In this document: positions 9,259 through 17,962 of the stretch, piece after piece
Position numbering within the stretch: the first letter of the stretch is position 1
Layout: each line of letters begins with the position of its first letter
From: Mycobacterium sp. BK086
Lineage (GTDB): Bacteria; Actinomycetota; Actinomycetes; Mycobacteriales; Mycobacteriaceae
DNA: 64,000 nt
Assembly (NCBI GenBank): GCA_004362315.1
Contig: SNWL01000003.1
Location: 868,001-932,000, forward strand
Direction of reading: 5' to 3'
Made by a program: the position numbers and the translations under genes
The notes under the pieces: generated by a model
Database searches by the model: none
Told to the model about the DNA's origin: nothing
What the model saw: the letters and a program-made list of their open reading frames with translations, nothing else

Positions 9259-10113
9259 TTATCCCTTGAAGATGAACACGGGCTGAAGGCCCCAGATGAG
9301 GATCGACGTCGTGAGGTCCAGGACGACGATCGTCACCAAACTGGCACGGACCGCGCGACCCGACGCCATGCCGACACCGACAGGCCCCCCCGAGGCGAAA
9401 TAGCCGTAGTAGCAATGGATTAACGTCACCGCCACGCAGTAGACACTCACCTTGATCGTCGAATAGAGCAGATCCATCGGAGACAGGAACATCACAAAGT
9501 AGTGGTCGTAGGTGCCGGCGTGTTCGCCGTTGAACAGGACCACAACCAATTCGATCGTGTAGAAAGTGCCTATCAGCGTCAGCAGGTAACCGGGCACGAC
9601 GCACGTCAGCGCGCCAATCAAGCGGGTGCCCACGACGAATGGGATTGGCCGCAAACCGATCGCTTCGACGGCGTCGATCTCCTCGGCGATGCGCATGGCA
9701 CCGATCTCGGCGGTCATGCGAGTGCCCGCCTGAGCCATGAATGCGATCCCGGCGACGATGGGGCCAAGGACGCGGACGGCACCGATGCCGCTGATGATGC
9801 CGGCCAGCGGCCCAAAGCCCAAGATGTTCAGGACCGCGAGCGCCTCGATTCCCAAAGTGGCACCGGTCGCAGCACCAAGCAGGAGCAGGACGCTGATGGT
9901 CCCGCCGTCAACGATCATCGACCCTCTGCCCCACGCCATATTGATCGTGGCCGCAAGCGTCTGCCGGCTGTACCGACGGACCGTCAGAGGTAGGTAATAA
10001 AACACTTGACCGACGAACAGCACCCACTGTCCAAACCCCCGCACTGGGGTCTTCGTTGCATCGAGGGCGGCTGAACCGGCCCGGCCGAGGACTGACGACG
10101 GTGCCGCCATCAC
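9259..10113 (-). CDS. yrbEB: YrbE permease B of Mce importer
   Basis: A 284-residue polytopic membrane protein of the MlaE/YrbE permease family. Hydrophobic helices alternate with the conserved cytoplasmic segment MRIAEEIDAVEAIGL, which in ABC-type lipid transporters forms the coupling helix for the ATPase. It pairs with YrbEA to form the inner-membrane channel under the Mce needle. Its ATG overlaps the yrbEA stop (ATGA). The order yrbEA-yrbEB-mceA-F is the standard one for mycobacterial mce operons. Confidence 0.9.
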   Translation of the reverse strand: MMAAPSSVLGRAGSAALDATKTPVRGFGQWVLFVGQVFYYLPLTVRRYSRQTLAATINMAWGRGSMIVDGGTISVLLLLGAATGATLGIEALAVLNILGFGPLAGIISGIGAVRVLGPIVAGIAFMAQAGTRMTAEIGAMRIAEEIDAVEAIGLRPIPFVVGTRLIGALTCVVPGYLLTLIGTFYTIELVVVLFNGEHAGTYDHYFVMFLSPMDLLYSTIKVSVYCVAVTLIHCYYGYFASGGPVGVGMASGRAVRASLVTIVVLDLTTSILIWGLQPVFIFKG

Positions 10114-10961
10114 GCCACCGCCGTCGGGAAGAACATAGTCGAAATCTGCGCAATGACGAGGTTCGCGAAAAGGATCAGGATGGTGTTGATCACGACCGCC
10201 GCATTCACGGCGTCAGCCACACCTCGCGGGCCGCCCTTGGCTTCCATCCCTCGCATCGAGGAGATGATTGCCACGATGGCGGCGAAGACGAGGCCCTTCC
10301 CGATCGCGAAGTAGACGTCCGTCATCTTGGCAAACGTGCCGAAGGATTGCCAAAAGCTGCCTGGCGCAACACCGCTGACCGTGACCGATAGAAGGTAAGC
10401 CGACGCCGTACCCGACACGATGATGACCAACGTCAGGATGGGCGCGATCAACAGCAGCGCCAGAAATCGCGGCACCACCAGCCGCCGGATGGGGTCGACA
10501 CCTAGCACCCGCATCGCGTCGAGTTCCTCGCGAATGGCACGTGCCCCGAAGTCCGACGCGATGGCCGAGGCCGCTGCCCCGCCCATCAACAAGCCGGCGG
10601 TAACGGGCGCGCCCTCCCTCAGCACACCCACCCCGCTGGCCGCACCCAATAGCGCGGTGGCGCCGACCTGGGCGACCAGACCCGAGACGATGACGGTGAC
10701 AATCCCGCCGATCGGAATGGCCATCAACACTGCCGGCGTGGCGGTCACCTTGAACAGCGCCCAGGCTTGCCAAAGAAACTCCCCGACTGGCAGCCGCAAG
10801 GTGAGGGTGTCCGTGACCGCGTAGCGGACCACGTTGACCGCCATACCGACGCCGCGACCGGTGGTACCGGCGGCGTCTACCGGCTTCTTGCCGAGGTTCG
10901 ATACCTTTCGACCGGCCGCGTGGAGCACGGAAGGTGCTCGTGGCGGCGCGTGACTAGCCAA
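10110..10961 (-). CDS. yrbEA: YrbE permease A of Mce importer, first gene of operon
   Basis: MlaE-family permease with the coupling segment ARAIREELDAMRVLGVDP, matching YrbEA proteins. I chose the TTG at 10961 (283 residues) because AGAGGAG lies eight bases upstream. A GTG at 10985 would give 291 residues but has no recognisable ribosome-binding site. A cytoplasmic N-terminal extension of about 50 residues precedes the membrane helices. This is the promoter-proximal gene of a minus-strand unit running to about position 117, and the promoter must lie in the AT-richer region above 10962. Confidence 0.88.
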   Translation of the reverse strand: MASHAPPRAPSVLHAAGRKVSNLGKKPVDAAGTTGRGVGMAVNVVRYAVTDTLTLRLPVGEFLWQAWALFKVTATPAVLMAIPIGGIVTVIVSGLVAQVGATALLGAASGVGVLREGAPVTAGLLMGGAAASAIASDFGARAIREELDAMRVLGVDPIRRLVVPRFLALLLIAPILTLVIIVSGTASAYLLSVTVSGVAPGSFWQSFGTFAKMTDVYFAIGKGLVFAAIVAIISSMRGMEAKGGPRGVADAVNAAVVINTILILFANLVIAQISTMFFPTAVA

Positions 10962-11918
10962 CGTCGATGCTCCTCTGCGCGGCACTTGTGGCCATCTGCA
11001 CTTCCTGTCCGTCGACCGACATCGGCTGTGAGCCTGGCCATTCCGATGCGACTTGAAGAGCCGATCGTATTAACCGTGAGATTCAGGTATTTTTTAGTCG
11101 CACAGTCTCAAAATGTGATCTCAGATTAGTGGTGGCCGTCACAGCTTGTCAATCATTAGTCGTGGATCACCACGAGAAGCTCACCCGTTCGGGAACTTTC
11201 GGCGCAGTATCGGCAGCGACGAAAAGCAGCGCTCAAGTCAATTGCTTAGATTCGCTTTGGAGACAAGGATTTACGACATCGTCAAATCTATAGTAAAAAA
11301 CATTCGCCGCATCGGGGGCGATTGGATGTCAGTTGGCGTCATCGTGACATCGGACGATTGCCCCGTCGGACGGCAGCTCCTTGCGATTCGAGATAGGTGC
11401 GACAGAGACGTCATTACTTAGCGCACCAATCCAATACTTCTGTCGTCGAACAGGTTACGAGGAACCATCCCGGCACTCCGCGATTGTCCGACACCTAGGA
11501 CGAGTCGATATCTGGGTCGCCCTTGATCGGATCACGCTGAACCTCAACAGATTTCGACGGGCGTCGAGGTATATTGCGCGATCGCACCTTCGCCGTTATT
11601 TGACCGCTGCGTCAATCAGCCCCCTGGCTACCCGCTCTCTCCGCGCAGTATGGAAAGACATTGCTCCACAGAATTATTCAGACGGCGTCCGCGGGTGGCT
11701 CCGCCACACTCCTGGTCGCCGTCCGGCGCGCCCACCGCCTACGCCGATAACACCCCTGCGCTGACTCAAGCCGCGGAATGGCACGCAGACCGTGGCAATC
11801 ATTACCGCCCCTAGCGATCAACACCATGGACGTTATCAACCAGTGGTACTACGACTCGGTCGTGGTGGGGTTTACGGCCAGCCAGCCTGATGACGACCGA
11901 CTGCCCCAAGACCGCTGA
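10962..11918. other. AT-richer intergenic stretch between mce unit and trmD
   Basis: About 960 bases without a convincing gene, visibly richer in A/T than both sides. It must contain the mce promoter on the minus strand and the 3' flank of trmD. Two plus-strand open frames (11146-11421 and 11381-11764) and a 30-codon frame (11826-11918, ending just before the trmD stop) show no family resemblance, no good ribosome-binding site and non-mycobacterial composition. A small hairpin-capable repeat TCGTGG-ATCA-CCACGA lies at 11160-11175. This may be eroded sequence marking the point where the mce block was acquired. Confidence 0.6.
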
Positions 11919-12608
11919 CTAGTCTCTGAGCAGGTCGGGGCGACGCTCCCGGGTTCGCTCCAGCGCCTGTTCGCGGCGCCAGGCAGCGACTTTGCCGTGG
12001 TCACCGGACAGCAGCACCTCGGGCACCGGTAGCTCACGCCATACCGGCGGGCGGGTGTAGCTCGGCCCCTCCAGCAGACCGTCTACCTCCGGCGAGTGCG
12101 AATCATCTTGGTGTGAGCGCGGATTGCCCATCACATTGGGCAGCAACCGGACCACCGCCTCGAACATCACCAGGGCCGCCACCTCGCCGCCGGCCAGCAC
12201 GTAGTCACCGATCGACACCTCTTCGACCCGCATCCGCCTGCGCGCGTCCTCGGCGACCCGCTGATCGATGCCTTCGTAGCGGCCGCAGGCGAACACCAGG
12301 TGCGACTCCCCCGTCCAGCGCTGGGCGTCGCTCTGGGTGAACAGCCGACCCGCGGGTGTCGGGATCACCAGAAGTGTTGACTCGGTACAGATTTCGTCGA
12401 GGGCCGCACCCCACACCGGCGCCTTCATCACCATGCCGGGACCGCCCCCGTACGGCGAATCATCGACGGAGTGGTGCACATCATGGGTCCAGCGGCGCAG
12501 GTCGTGCACCTCGACATCCAGGATGCCCGACTCAATAGCCTTGCCGGGCAAGGACTGTCGCAGCGGCGCTAGATAGTCCGGAAAGATCGTGACGACGTCA
12601 ACGCGCAT
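11919..12608 (-). CDS. trmD: tRNA (guanine-N1)-methyltransferase TrmD
   Basis: A 229-residue SPOUT-family enzyme that methylates G37 next to the anticodon of a subset of tRNAs using S-adenosylmethionine. The N-terminal MRVDVVTIFPDYL, the SAM-binding trefoil-knot segment around ACGRYEGIDQRV and SIGDYVLAGGEVA, and the C-terminal tRNA-binding helical region are all evident; length is typical. It lies one base after rimM in the conserved rpsP-khpA-rimM-trmD operon. rplS would normally follow; here the unrelated mce block does. Confidence 0.97.
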   Translation of the reverse strand: MRVDVVTIFPDYLAPLRQSLPGKAIESGILDVEVHDLRRWTHDVHHSVDDSPYGGGPGMVMKAPVWGAALDEICTESTLLVIPTPAGRLFTQSDAQRWTGESHLVFACGRYEGIDQRVAEDARRRMRVEEVSIGDYVLAGGEVAALVMFEAVVRLLPNVMGNPRSHQDDSHSPEVDGLLEGPSYTRPPVWRELPVPEVLLSGDHGKVAAWRREQALERTRERRPDLLRD

Positions 12609-12609
12609 C

Positions 12610-13140
12610 TCAACTCAAGCCGTCCAGATCCAAAAGCCCCTCGGGTGGCTCGATTTCGACGACGCCGTCGGCCAGCGACACCGATGTCACGATCGCTGCG
12701 ACGAACGGCACCAGCACTTCGGCACCGTCGGCGTTGCGTACGGCCAACAGCTCCCCGCCCGCGGTGTGCAGCACCTCGGCGACCGAGCCGAGAGCGCGGC
12801 CGTCGACCGTGCGTACCGAAAGCCCTTCGAGCTGATGGTCGTAGAACTCGTCGGGATCGTCGATCTCGGGCAGATCGGCGGTGTCGACGACGAACAAGTT
12901 GCCGCGCAACGCATCGGCGGCGTTGCGGTCGGAAACCCCGTCGAGCCGGACCAGCAGGCGGGCGCCGTGCGGACGCGCCGCCTCGACGACGACATCCCTG
13001 CCGCCACCCCCGCGGGAAGGCTTGAGGTGCAACCGATTACCGGGAGCAAAGCGCTCGTCGGGGTCGTCAGTGCGGACGTCCACCACCAGTTCGCCGGTGA
13101 TCCCGTGAGCTTTGGCCACGCGTCCGACGACGAGCTCCAT
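12610..13140 (-). CDS. rimM: 16S rRNA processing/30S maturation factor RimM
   Basis: A 176-residue RimM protein with the N-terminal beta-barrel ([20 protein letters not shown]) and the C-terminal PRC-barrel (about 95-170). It binds ribosomal protein S19 and helps mature the 3' domain of 16S rRNA. It starts 14 bases downstream of the KH-protein gene and stops one base before trmD, the usual operon arrangement. Confidence 0.96.
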   Translation of the reverse strand: MELVVGRVAKAHGITGELVVDVRTDDPDERFAPGNRLHLKPSRGGGGRDVVVEAARPHGARLLVRLDGVSDRNAADALRGNLFVVDTADLPEIDDPDEFYDHQLEGLSVRTVDGRALGSVAEVLHTAGGELLAVRNADGAEVLVPFVAAIVTSVSLADGVVEIEPPEGLLDLDGLS

Positions 13141-13154
13141 GGCGACCTACTGAC

Positions 13155-13397
13155 CTACTGGTCGGTGTCCACCACGTCGACGCGGATGCCCCGGCCGCCG
13201 ATACCGGCGACCAAGGTGCGCAACGCGGTCGCGGTGCGACCACCGCGGCCGATCACCTTGCCGAGATCCTCGGGGTGAACATGGACCTCAACCGTGCGTC
13301 CCCGCCGGTTGGTGACCATGTCGACGCGAACGTCGTCCGGATTGTCGACGATCCCGCGGACCAGATGCTCTACGGCGTCGACGACGACCGAGCTCAT
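13155..13397 (-). CDS. khpA: KH-domain RNA-binding protein KhpA
   Basis: An 80-residue single KH domain protein. The GxxG RNA-binding loop is visible in [14 protein letters not shown], preceded by the expected beta strands. KhpA-type proteins bind RNA and are implicated in cell division and RNA stability in Gram-positive bacteria; the gene is constant between rpsP and rimM in actinobacteria (Rv2908c equivalent). Its start overlaps the rpsP stop as ATGA. Confidence 0.93.
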   Translation of the reverse strand: MSSVVVDAVEHLVRGIVDNPDDVRVDMVTNRRGRTVEVHVHPEDLGKVIGRGGRTATALRTLVAGIGGRGIRVDVVDTDQ

Positions 13398-13885
13398 TCT
13401 GCGGCGGCTTCAGTGGCTTCGGCGGCCGGCTCGGCAGGAGCCTCGGCAGCGGCTTCAGCAGCCGGCTCGGCCTCGGCGGCCTCGGCCTTCTTGGCGGGCG
13501 CCTTCTTCTTCTTGAGCTGGGCAGCCTCGCCAGTCGGGGCGCCATCGGCCTCGGCCAGCGCGGCGTTGAACAGATCGAGCTTGCTGGGCTTGGGCTCCTT
13601 GACCTTCAGCGTGCCCTCGGCACCGGGCAGACCCTTGAACTTCTGCCAGTCACCGGTGATCTTCAGCAGGTTCAGGACGGGCTCGGTGGGCTGGGCGCCG
13701 ACGGACAGCCAGTACTGGGCACGCTCGGAATCGATCTCGATCAGAGACGGATCTTCCTTGGGGTGGTAGCGGCCGATGACCTCGATCGCACGGCCATCGC
13801 GGCGGGTGCGCGCGTCGGCGACAGCGATGCGGTACTGGGGATTACGGATCTTGCCAAGCCGGGTGAGCTTGATCTTGACAGCCAT
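13394..13885 (-). CDS. rpsP: 30S ribosomal protein S16
   Basis: A 163-residue S16 protein. The core (about 1-85) starts [20 protein letters not shown] and carries the conserved [14 protein letters not shown] and [14 protein letters not shown] segments. An alanine/glutamate/lysine-rich low-complexity tail of about 50 residues follows; such extensions are usual in mycobacteria and likely lie on the ribosome surface. It is the first gene of the operon, so the promoter is expected between 13886 and 14058. Confidence 0.97.
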   Translation of the reverse strand: MAVKIKLTRLGKIRNPQYRIAVADARTRRDGRAIEVIGRYHPKEDPSLIEIDSERAQYWLSVGAQPTEPVLNLLKITGDWQKFKGLPGAEGTLKVKEPKPSKLDLFNAALAEADGAPTGEAAQLKKKKAPAKKAEAAEAEPAAEAAAEAPAEPAAEATEAAAE

Positions 13886-14058
13886 GAACTAACTCCTTGG
13901 GTATCACGCTGCAATTCAGCGAGCCGGCGGAAGTGCCGGATCCGGTTTTGCCTCGCGTGCGTGACCAGCCTGCGACCGTGGTCGCGGGTCGGACAGCCGC
14001 CCATTGTGCCAGAGGAGACCGATCAGGTGTTAATCGCGCACAGCCGCGACCGCCCTGT

Positions 14059-14475
14059 TCAGACCACCTTCTGGATGCACTTGCTTTCCACGCGCCGCGT
14101 CATCCGCCAGCCCTCGGCGGTGCGGATGAACGCGTCGTCGTACCAGAGGCCGCAAAACATCACCTGGCCGTTGTCCCCGAGCGCCATCGGGTTGAACAGG
14201 ATGGTGCGCGACGTCGCGGAGTCGCCGTCGATGCGGATGTCGAAGTTGCCGAGCATGTGAAAGTAGGCCGGGAAATTGGGCAGCACCTCAGCCAGCCACG
14301 CTTTGACATCGGGAAACGTGCCCGCGATTCCGCCGAGCTCGGTGTAGTCGATGTGGGCGTCGGGCGTGAAGACGCGATCCAGGTCGTCGAACCGGCGACT
14401 ATCGATCGCGGTGGAGTAATCCACCAGCAGCTGCTGGATCTCCAACCGATCCGAAATCTCTTCAAGACTCAGCAT
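14059..14475 (-). CDS. SnoaL-like (NTF2 fold) protein
   Basis: A 138-residue protein with the cone-shaped NTF2/SnoaL_4 fold signature: MLSLEEISDRLEIQQLLVDY, then D-x-R-RFDDLDRVFTPDA and the C-terminal strands RTAEGWRMTRRVESK. Similar to the conserved protein downstream of rpsP in M. tuberculosis (Rv2910c position). Members may be small isomerases, hydroxylating-dioxygenase beta-like subunits or binding proteins; the substrate cannot be read from sequence. It is divergent from the diflavin reductase at 14584, so both could respond to the candidate IdeR site between them. Confidence 0.85.
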   Translation of the reverse strand: MLSLEEISDRLEIQQLLVDYSTAIDSRRFDDLDRVFTPDAHIDYTELGGIAGTFPDVKAWLAEVLPNFPAYFHMLGNFDIRIDGDSATSRTILFNPMALGDNGQVMFCGLWYDDAFIRTAEGWRMTRRVESKCIQKVV

Positions 14476-14541
14476 TCGAGTGATTCAACACCGCTGCCTC
14501 GGGCCCCGGTGGGGAGGTCCACGCCAGTGGGACAACTCCAC

Positions 14542-14560
14542 TAAGGTAAACCTAACCAAA
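14542..14560 (+). promoter_or_regulatory. Candidate IdeR/DtxR iron box
   Basis: The 19-base sequence at 14542-14560 (core AAGGTAAACCTAACC) matches the mycobacterial IdeR consensus TTAGGTTAGGCTAACCTAA at 14 of 19 positions by my hand alignment, keeping the TAACC half-site. It ends 23 bases before the GTG start of the diflavin reductase, a position suited to repression by iron-loaded IdeR. It also lies 66 bases upstream of the divergent SnoaL-like gene. Confidence 0.55.
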
Positions 14561-14583
14561 GTCGACTATCGAGCGGAGGACGA

Positions 14584-16209
14584 GTGTCGGAGCGCCCCGG
14601 ATTCTCACTGATCATTGGCTACGCCAGTGACATGGGCACCGCCGAGTACATCGCCATGCAGCTGGCCGACGCCGTCAAGGCCGTCGGCATCGACGTCACC
14701 GAGACCGAGCTCAACGACCTCTCACTGGACGAGGTGGCCGCCGCAACACACTTCATCGTGGTGGCGTCGACGTTCGGCGAGGGCGAAGTACCCGACAACG
14801 GCAACGTCTTCTGGGAGGAACTGGCGGCCACCGAGACCCGCTTCGACGGCCTCGGTTACGCGGTACTCGCGCTGGGCGACAGTTCCTACGAGCTGTTCTG
14901 CAACGCCGGACGGATCTTCGACACCCGGCTGGCCGAACTGGGTGCGCACTCGCTGACCGAACGCGTCGAGTACGACTGCTATCGCGAGGGCGACGCCAAA
15001 GCGTGGATCGCCGACATGGCCAAGATGATCGAGGAAGCCAGCACCACCGCGACCGGTCACACCGCGACCGCACCGGTGACGCCGCGGCCGACGACGATCC
15101 GCAACACCACCCCGTGGACGGACGCCAATCCGTTCACGGCGACGGCCGCGGTGAACCGGCTGTTGACCGCGACCGAATCGGACAAGGAAGTCCGCCACAT
15201 CGAACTCGATCTCTCCGATTCCGGGATCACCTACGAGGCAGGCGATTCGGTGGCGGTCCACCCGCTGAACTCCCCCGCCTTGGTCGAGGCGATCCTGGCG
15301 AAACTGGGGGTCGACGACACCTACCTCGTCGCCGGTGCCGAAAGGCCGCTGGGCGAGCTGCTCGCCGGCCATCTCGAGATCTGCACTCCGTCGCGGGCAT
15401 TGCAGGCGCTGGTCGCGGCCCGCACCGAGGACGCTGAGGCAGCGGCCGCGCTGAACTCGTCCGACCCGGCCGTGGTCTCGGCGTGGTTGTACGGCCGCGA
15501 CGTCCTGGATCTCCTCGAGCTTGCCGACCTGACCGTCGACGAGGTGCTGGAGACGTTGCGGCCCTTGCAGTTTCGGGACTACTCGATCGCGTCCAGTCCG
15601 CTGGCGCATCCCGGCCAGCTGCACCTGACGGTCGCGACCGTGCGCTACACCTGCCGCGACCGCGATCGCGGCGGTGTCGCCTCCACCTTCCTGGCCGACC
15701 GGGGCCAAGCGGTGCGAATCCACTTGCGCCCCAACCACAATTTCCGGCTGCCCGCCCCCGACGTGCCGATAATCATGATCGGGCCCGGCACCGGCATCGC
15801 GCCGTTCCGCGCCTTCCTGCATGAGCGTCACGCCACCGCGGCACCGGGCAAGTCCTGGCTGTTCTTCGGCGATCGTCGTCGCGCCACCAGCTTCCTCTAC
15901 GGCGACGAGCTGTCGGGATTCGTCGAGTCCGGCGTGCTCACCCACCTGGACCTGGCATTCTCGCGAGAGAGCGACGGGCCCAAGACCTACGTCCAGCACC
16001 GGATGAAGGAGAACGCGCCAGAGTTCTTCGCATGGCTGCAGGACGGTGCGCACCTCTATGTGTGCGGCGACGCCGACCGGATGGCCAAGGACGTCGACCG
16101 GGCGCTGCACGAGATCGTCGCCGAGGCCGGCGGCATGGACGCGGCGGCCGCGCACTCCTACGTCAACGAGCTGATCAAGGCCCATCGGTACGTCCGCGAC
16201 GTCTACTGA
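14584..16209 (+). CDS. Diflavin reductase (CysJ/CPR-type sulfite reductase flavoprotein-like)
   Basis: A 541-residue diflavin protein starting at GTG behind GAGCGGAGGAC. Order of domains: flavodoxin-like FMN domain (about 1-150, with STFGEGEVPDN and LGDSSYELFCNAG), connecting/FAD domain (about 180-385, with the RDYSIASSP flavin motif), and NADPH domain (about 390-541, with IGPGTGIAPFRAFL, FFGDRR and YVCGDADRMAKDV, ending in VRDVY). It should move electrons from NADPH through FAD and FMN to an acceptor. The family includes CysJ and cytochrome P450 reductase, but no sulfite reductase hemoprotein or P450 is adjacent, so the partner is unknown. A candidate IdeR box suggests induction under iron limitation. 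Confidence 0.85.
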   Translation: MSERPGFSLIIGYASDMGTAEYIAMQLADAVKAVGIDVTETELNDLSLDEVAAATHFIVVASTFGEGEVPDNGNVFWEELAATETRFDGLGYAVLALGDSSYELFCNAGRIFDTRLAELGAHSLTERVEYDCYREGDAKAWIADMAKMIEEASTTATGHTATAPVTPRPTTIRNTTPWTDANPFTATAAVNRLLTATESDKEVRHIELDLSDSGITYEAGDSVAVHPLNSPALVEAILAKLGVDDTYLVAGAERPLGELLAGHLEICTPSRALQALVAARTEDAEAAAALNSSDPAVVSAWLYGRDVLDLLELADLTVDEVLETLRPLQFRDYSIASSPLAHPGQLHLTVATVRYTCRDRDRGGVASTFLADRGQAVRIHLRPNHNFRLPAPDVPIIMIGPGTGIAPFRAFLHERHATAAPGKSWLFFGDRRRATSFLYGDELSGFVESGVLTHLDLAFSRESDGPKTYVQHRMKENAPEFFAWLQDGAHLYVCGDADRMAKDVDRALHEIVAEAGGMDAAAAHSYVNELIKAHRYVRDVY

Positions 16210-16249
16210 GCCAGCACCTCTCCGGACCCTCCGGTTAGGCTCAGAGCCC

Positions 16250-17122
16250 ATGCGCAGACTTCTCGCGAGCGCGACCACGGCGCTGCTCCTGCTGACCTCG
16301 ACCGCAGCCATCGCCAACGCCGACACCGACCAGCCCGCGGGTTCGGTACCCATTCCCGACGGCCCGGCCGCGGCATGGATCATCGCCGACATGGACACCG
16401 GCCAGGTGCTGGCGGGCCGCGATATGTACGCCGCCCACCCGCCGGCCAGCACCATCAAGACGCTGCTCGCCCTGACCGTTCTCGACGAACTGCCCGACCT
16501 CAACGCCACCGTCGTCGCCAACAACACCGACGCCCTTGTGGAATGCAATTGCGCGGGCGTGCGGCCCGGCCGCACCTACACCGCCCGCCAGCTACTCGAC
16601 GGGCTGCTGCTGGTGTCGGGCAACGATGCCGCCAACACCCTGGCCGACATGCTCGGTGGCTTCGGCGCCGCGGTCGACAAGATGAACGCCAAGGCCGTCG
16701 CGATCGGTGCCACCAACACACACGCGACCACGCCGTCAGGACTGGACGGTCCGGGCGGGCCGGGGTGGACCACCCCGCACGACCTGGCCGCCATTTTCCG
16801 TGCCGCCATGGCCAATCCGGTGTTCGCCGAGATCACTGCACAGCCGGTGGCGATGTTCCCCACCGACACCGGTGACAAGCCGTTGGTCAATCAGGACGAA
16901 CTCCTGGCCCGCTACCCGGGCGCGATCGGCGGCAAGACCGGCTTCACCGATGCCGCCCGCAAGACGTTCGTCGGCGCCGCCGACCGTGACGGCCGCCGCC
17001 TGGTTATCGCGATGATGTACGGGCTGATCCACGAGGGCGGCCCGACCTATTGGGATCAGGCCGCCACCCTGCTGGACTGGGGCTTCGCCCAGAACCGCTC
17101 GGACAGCGTCGCCGCGCTGTAG
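16250..17122 (+). CDS. D-alanyl-D-alanine carboxypeptidase (DacB-type PBP)
   Basis: A 290-residue exported penicillin-binding protein of the S11/low-molecular-mass class. Signal peptide residues about 1-25 (AIANA-D), then the three active-site motifs: SxxK as ASTIKTL, SxN as SGNDAAN, and KTG as GGKTGFTDA. It trims the terminal D-alanine from peptidoglycan stem peptides in the periplasm. No C-terminal membrane anchor is evident. A second paralogue is encoded at 17963-18805 with the MPT63-like gene between them; this arrangement resembles dacB2 (Rv2911) duplicated. Confidence 0.92.
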   Translation: MRRLLASATTALLLLTSTAAIANADTDQPAGSVPIPDGPAAAWIIADMDTGQVLAGRDMYAAHPPASTIKTLLALTVLDELPDLNATVVANNTDALVECNCAGVRPGRTYTARQLLDGLLLVSGNDAANTLADMLGGFGAAVDKMNAKAVAIGATNTHATTPSGLDGPGGPGWTTPHDLAAIFRAAMANPVFAEITAQPVAMFPTDTGDKPLVNQDELLARYPGAIGGKTGFTDAARKTFVGAADRDGRRLVIAMMYGLIHEGGPTYWDQAATLLDWGFAQNRSDSVAAL

Positions 17123-17131
17123 TTCGCCGGG

Positions 17132-17761
17132 TTAGCGGTGTCCGCCGCCTGAATTGAACCCGGGCTGAGCCGCATCACCTTCGGTGATCTGATACGGCGA
17201 GGTGGCCAGGTCGTTCGGCGTGGCCACGATCGACGAGTTGCCTTCCGACGGCGCCGGGCCGCCGGCGGCGGCCTGGTCCGGCACGACCTGGAAGTTCTCG
17301 TCGGAATCCGGCACGACGACCGGCGCCGCGGTGCCGGGATCACCAGGTACCCAGGCCAGGAGGTCGCGGGTGCCGTCGTTGAAGACGACGCTGTTCGGGA
17401 TGGGGCCAACGACGTCGAAGTAGAGCTTTCCGGCGTTCGATGCCCCCCAGATCGAGGGGTAGAAGTCGCCGGACTCCGCCCGGGCACCGAAGCGCTCGAT
17501 GAATATCGGGTAATTGGCACCGAACCCGTCGACCACCAGCTTGGCCGCGTACAACGTGCCGTTGTGTGGCACCGCGTCCGAACTGGGCGCGAGCTTGCCC
17601 ACGGCATAGCCGATATAGGGCAGGCCATTGGGCCCGTTCAACGTTTCCTGCTGGCCGAACACCTTGATGCTGTCCGCTGCCCAGGCCGGCGCGGCGGTGA
17701 CGCCGGCAAGGCCCAACGTGACAACGGTGGCGGCCACTCCGGCCATTTTCGCGAATTTCAC
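17132..17761 (-). CDS. MPT63-like secreted immunoglobulin-fold protein
   Basis: An exported protein of about 209 residues. I chose the GTG at 17761 because GGGGAGAG lies just upstream and it gives a clean signal peptide ending at APAWA-A. The mature domain (about 30-150) shares with MPT63 (DUF1942) the diagnostic segment GKLYFDVVGPIPNSVV followed by a DLLAW motif. This predicts an antiparallel beta sandwich like MPT63, whose function is unknown. A glycine/proline-rich, disordered tail of about 60 residues follows. It converges with the carboxypeptidase at 16250-17122. Confidence 0.78.
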   Translation of the reverse strand: MKFAKMAGVAATVVTLGLAGVTAAPAWAADSIKVFGQQETLNGPNGLPYIGYAVGKLAPSSDAVPHNGTLYAAKLVVDGFGANYPIFIERFGARAESGDFYPSIWGASNAGKLYFDVVGPIPNSVVFNDGTRDLLAWVPGDPGTAAPVVVPDSDENFQVVPDQAAAGGPAPSEGNSSIVATPNDLATSPYQITEGDAAQPGFNSGGGHR

Positions 17762-17962
17762 AGTCTCTCCCCAGCTGATCAGTGCCAACATCCCCGACGC
17801 TTGTTCGGACAACTTTACTGTGACTTACCTAACAAAAACCTGCTTTCAGCGGCATCCCCAAGGACAGCGGCGCCGCGACCTAAACCGGTAGTCGCTGATC
17901 GCAATGCTTTCGAGATTCGATCGCGTCGTTGCCGAGGTGCTGGCCAAATAGCCTCGGCACCC

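Noticed and set aside
11381-11764. Possible 127-residue plus-strand protein in the AT-rich gap
   Set aside because: No ribosome-binding site, no family resemblance and unlike mycobacterial composition.
14722-16575. Long open frame (about 617 codons) on the minus strand antisense to the diflavin reductase
   Set aside because: It is rich in Arg/Gly/Val, has no domain and mirrors the codon structure of the clear flavoprotein on the plus strand; high-GC shadow frame.
17795-17850. Weak IdeR-like half-site upstream of the MPT63-like gene (minus strand, TTAGGTAAG)
   Set aside because: Only about 12 of 19 consensus positions match and the second half-site is absent.
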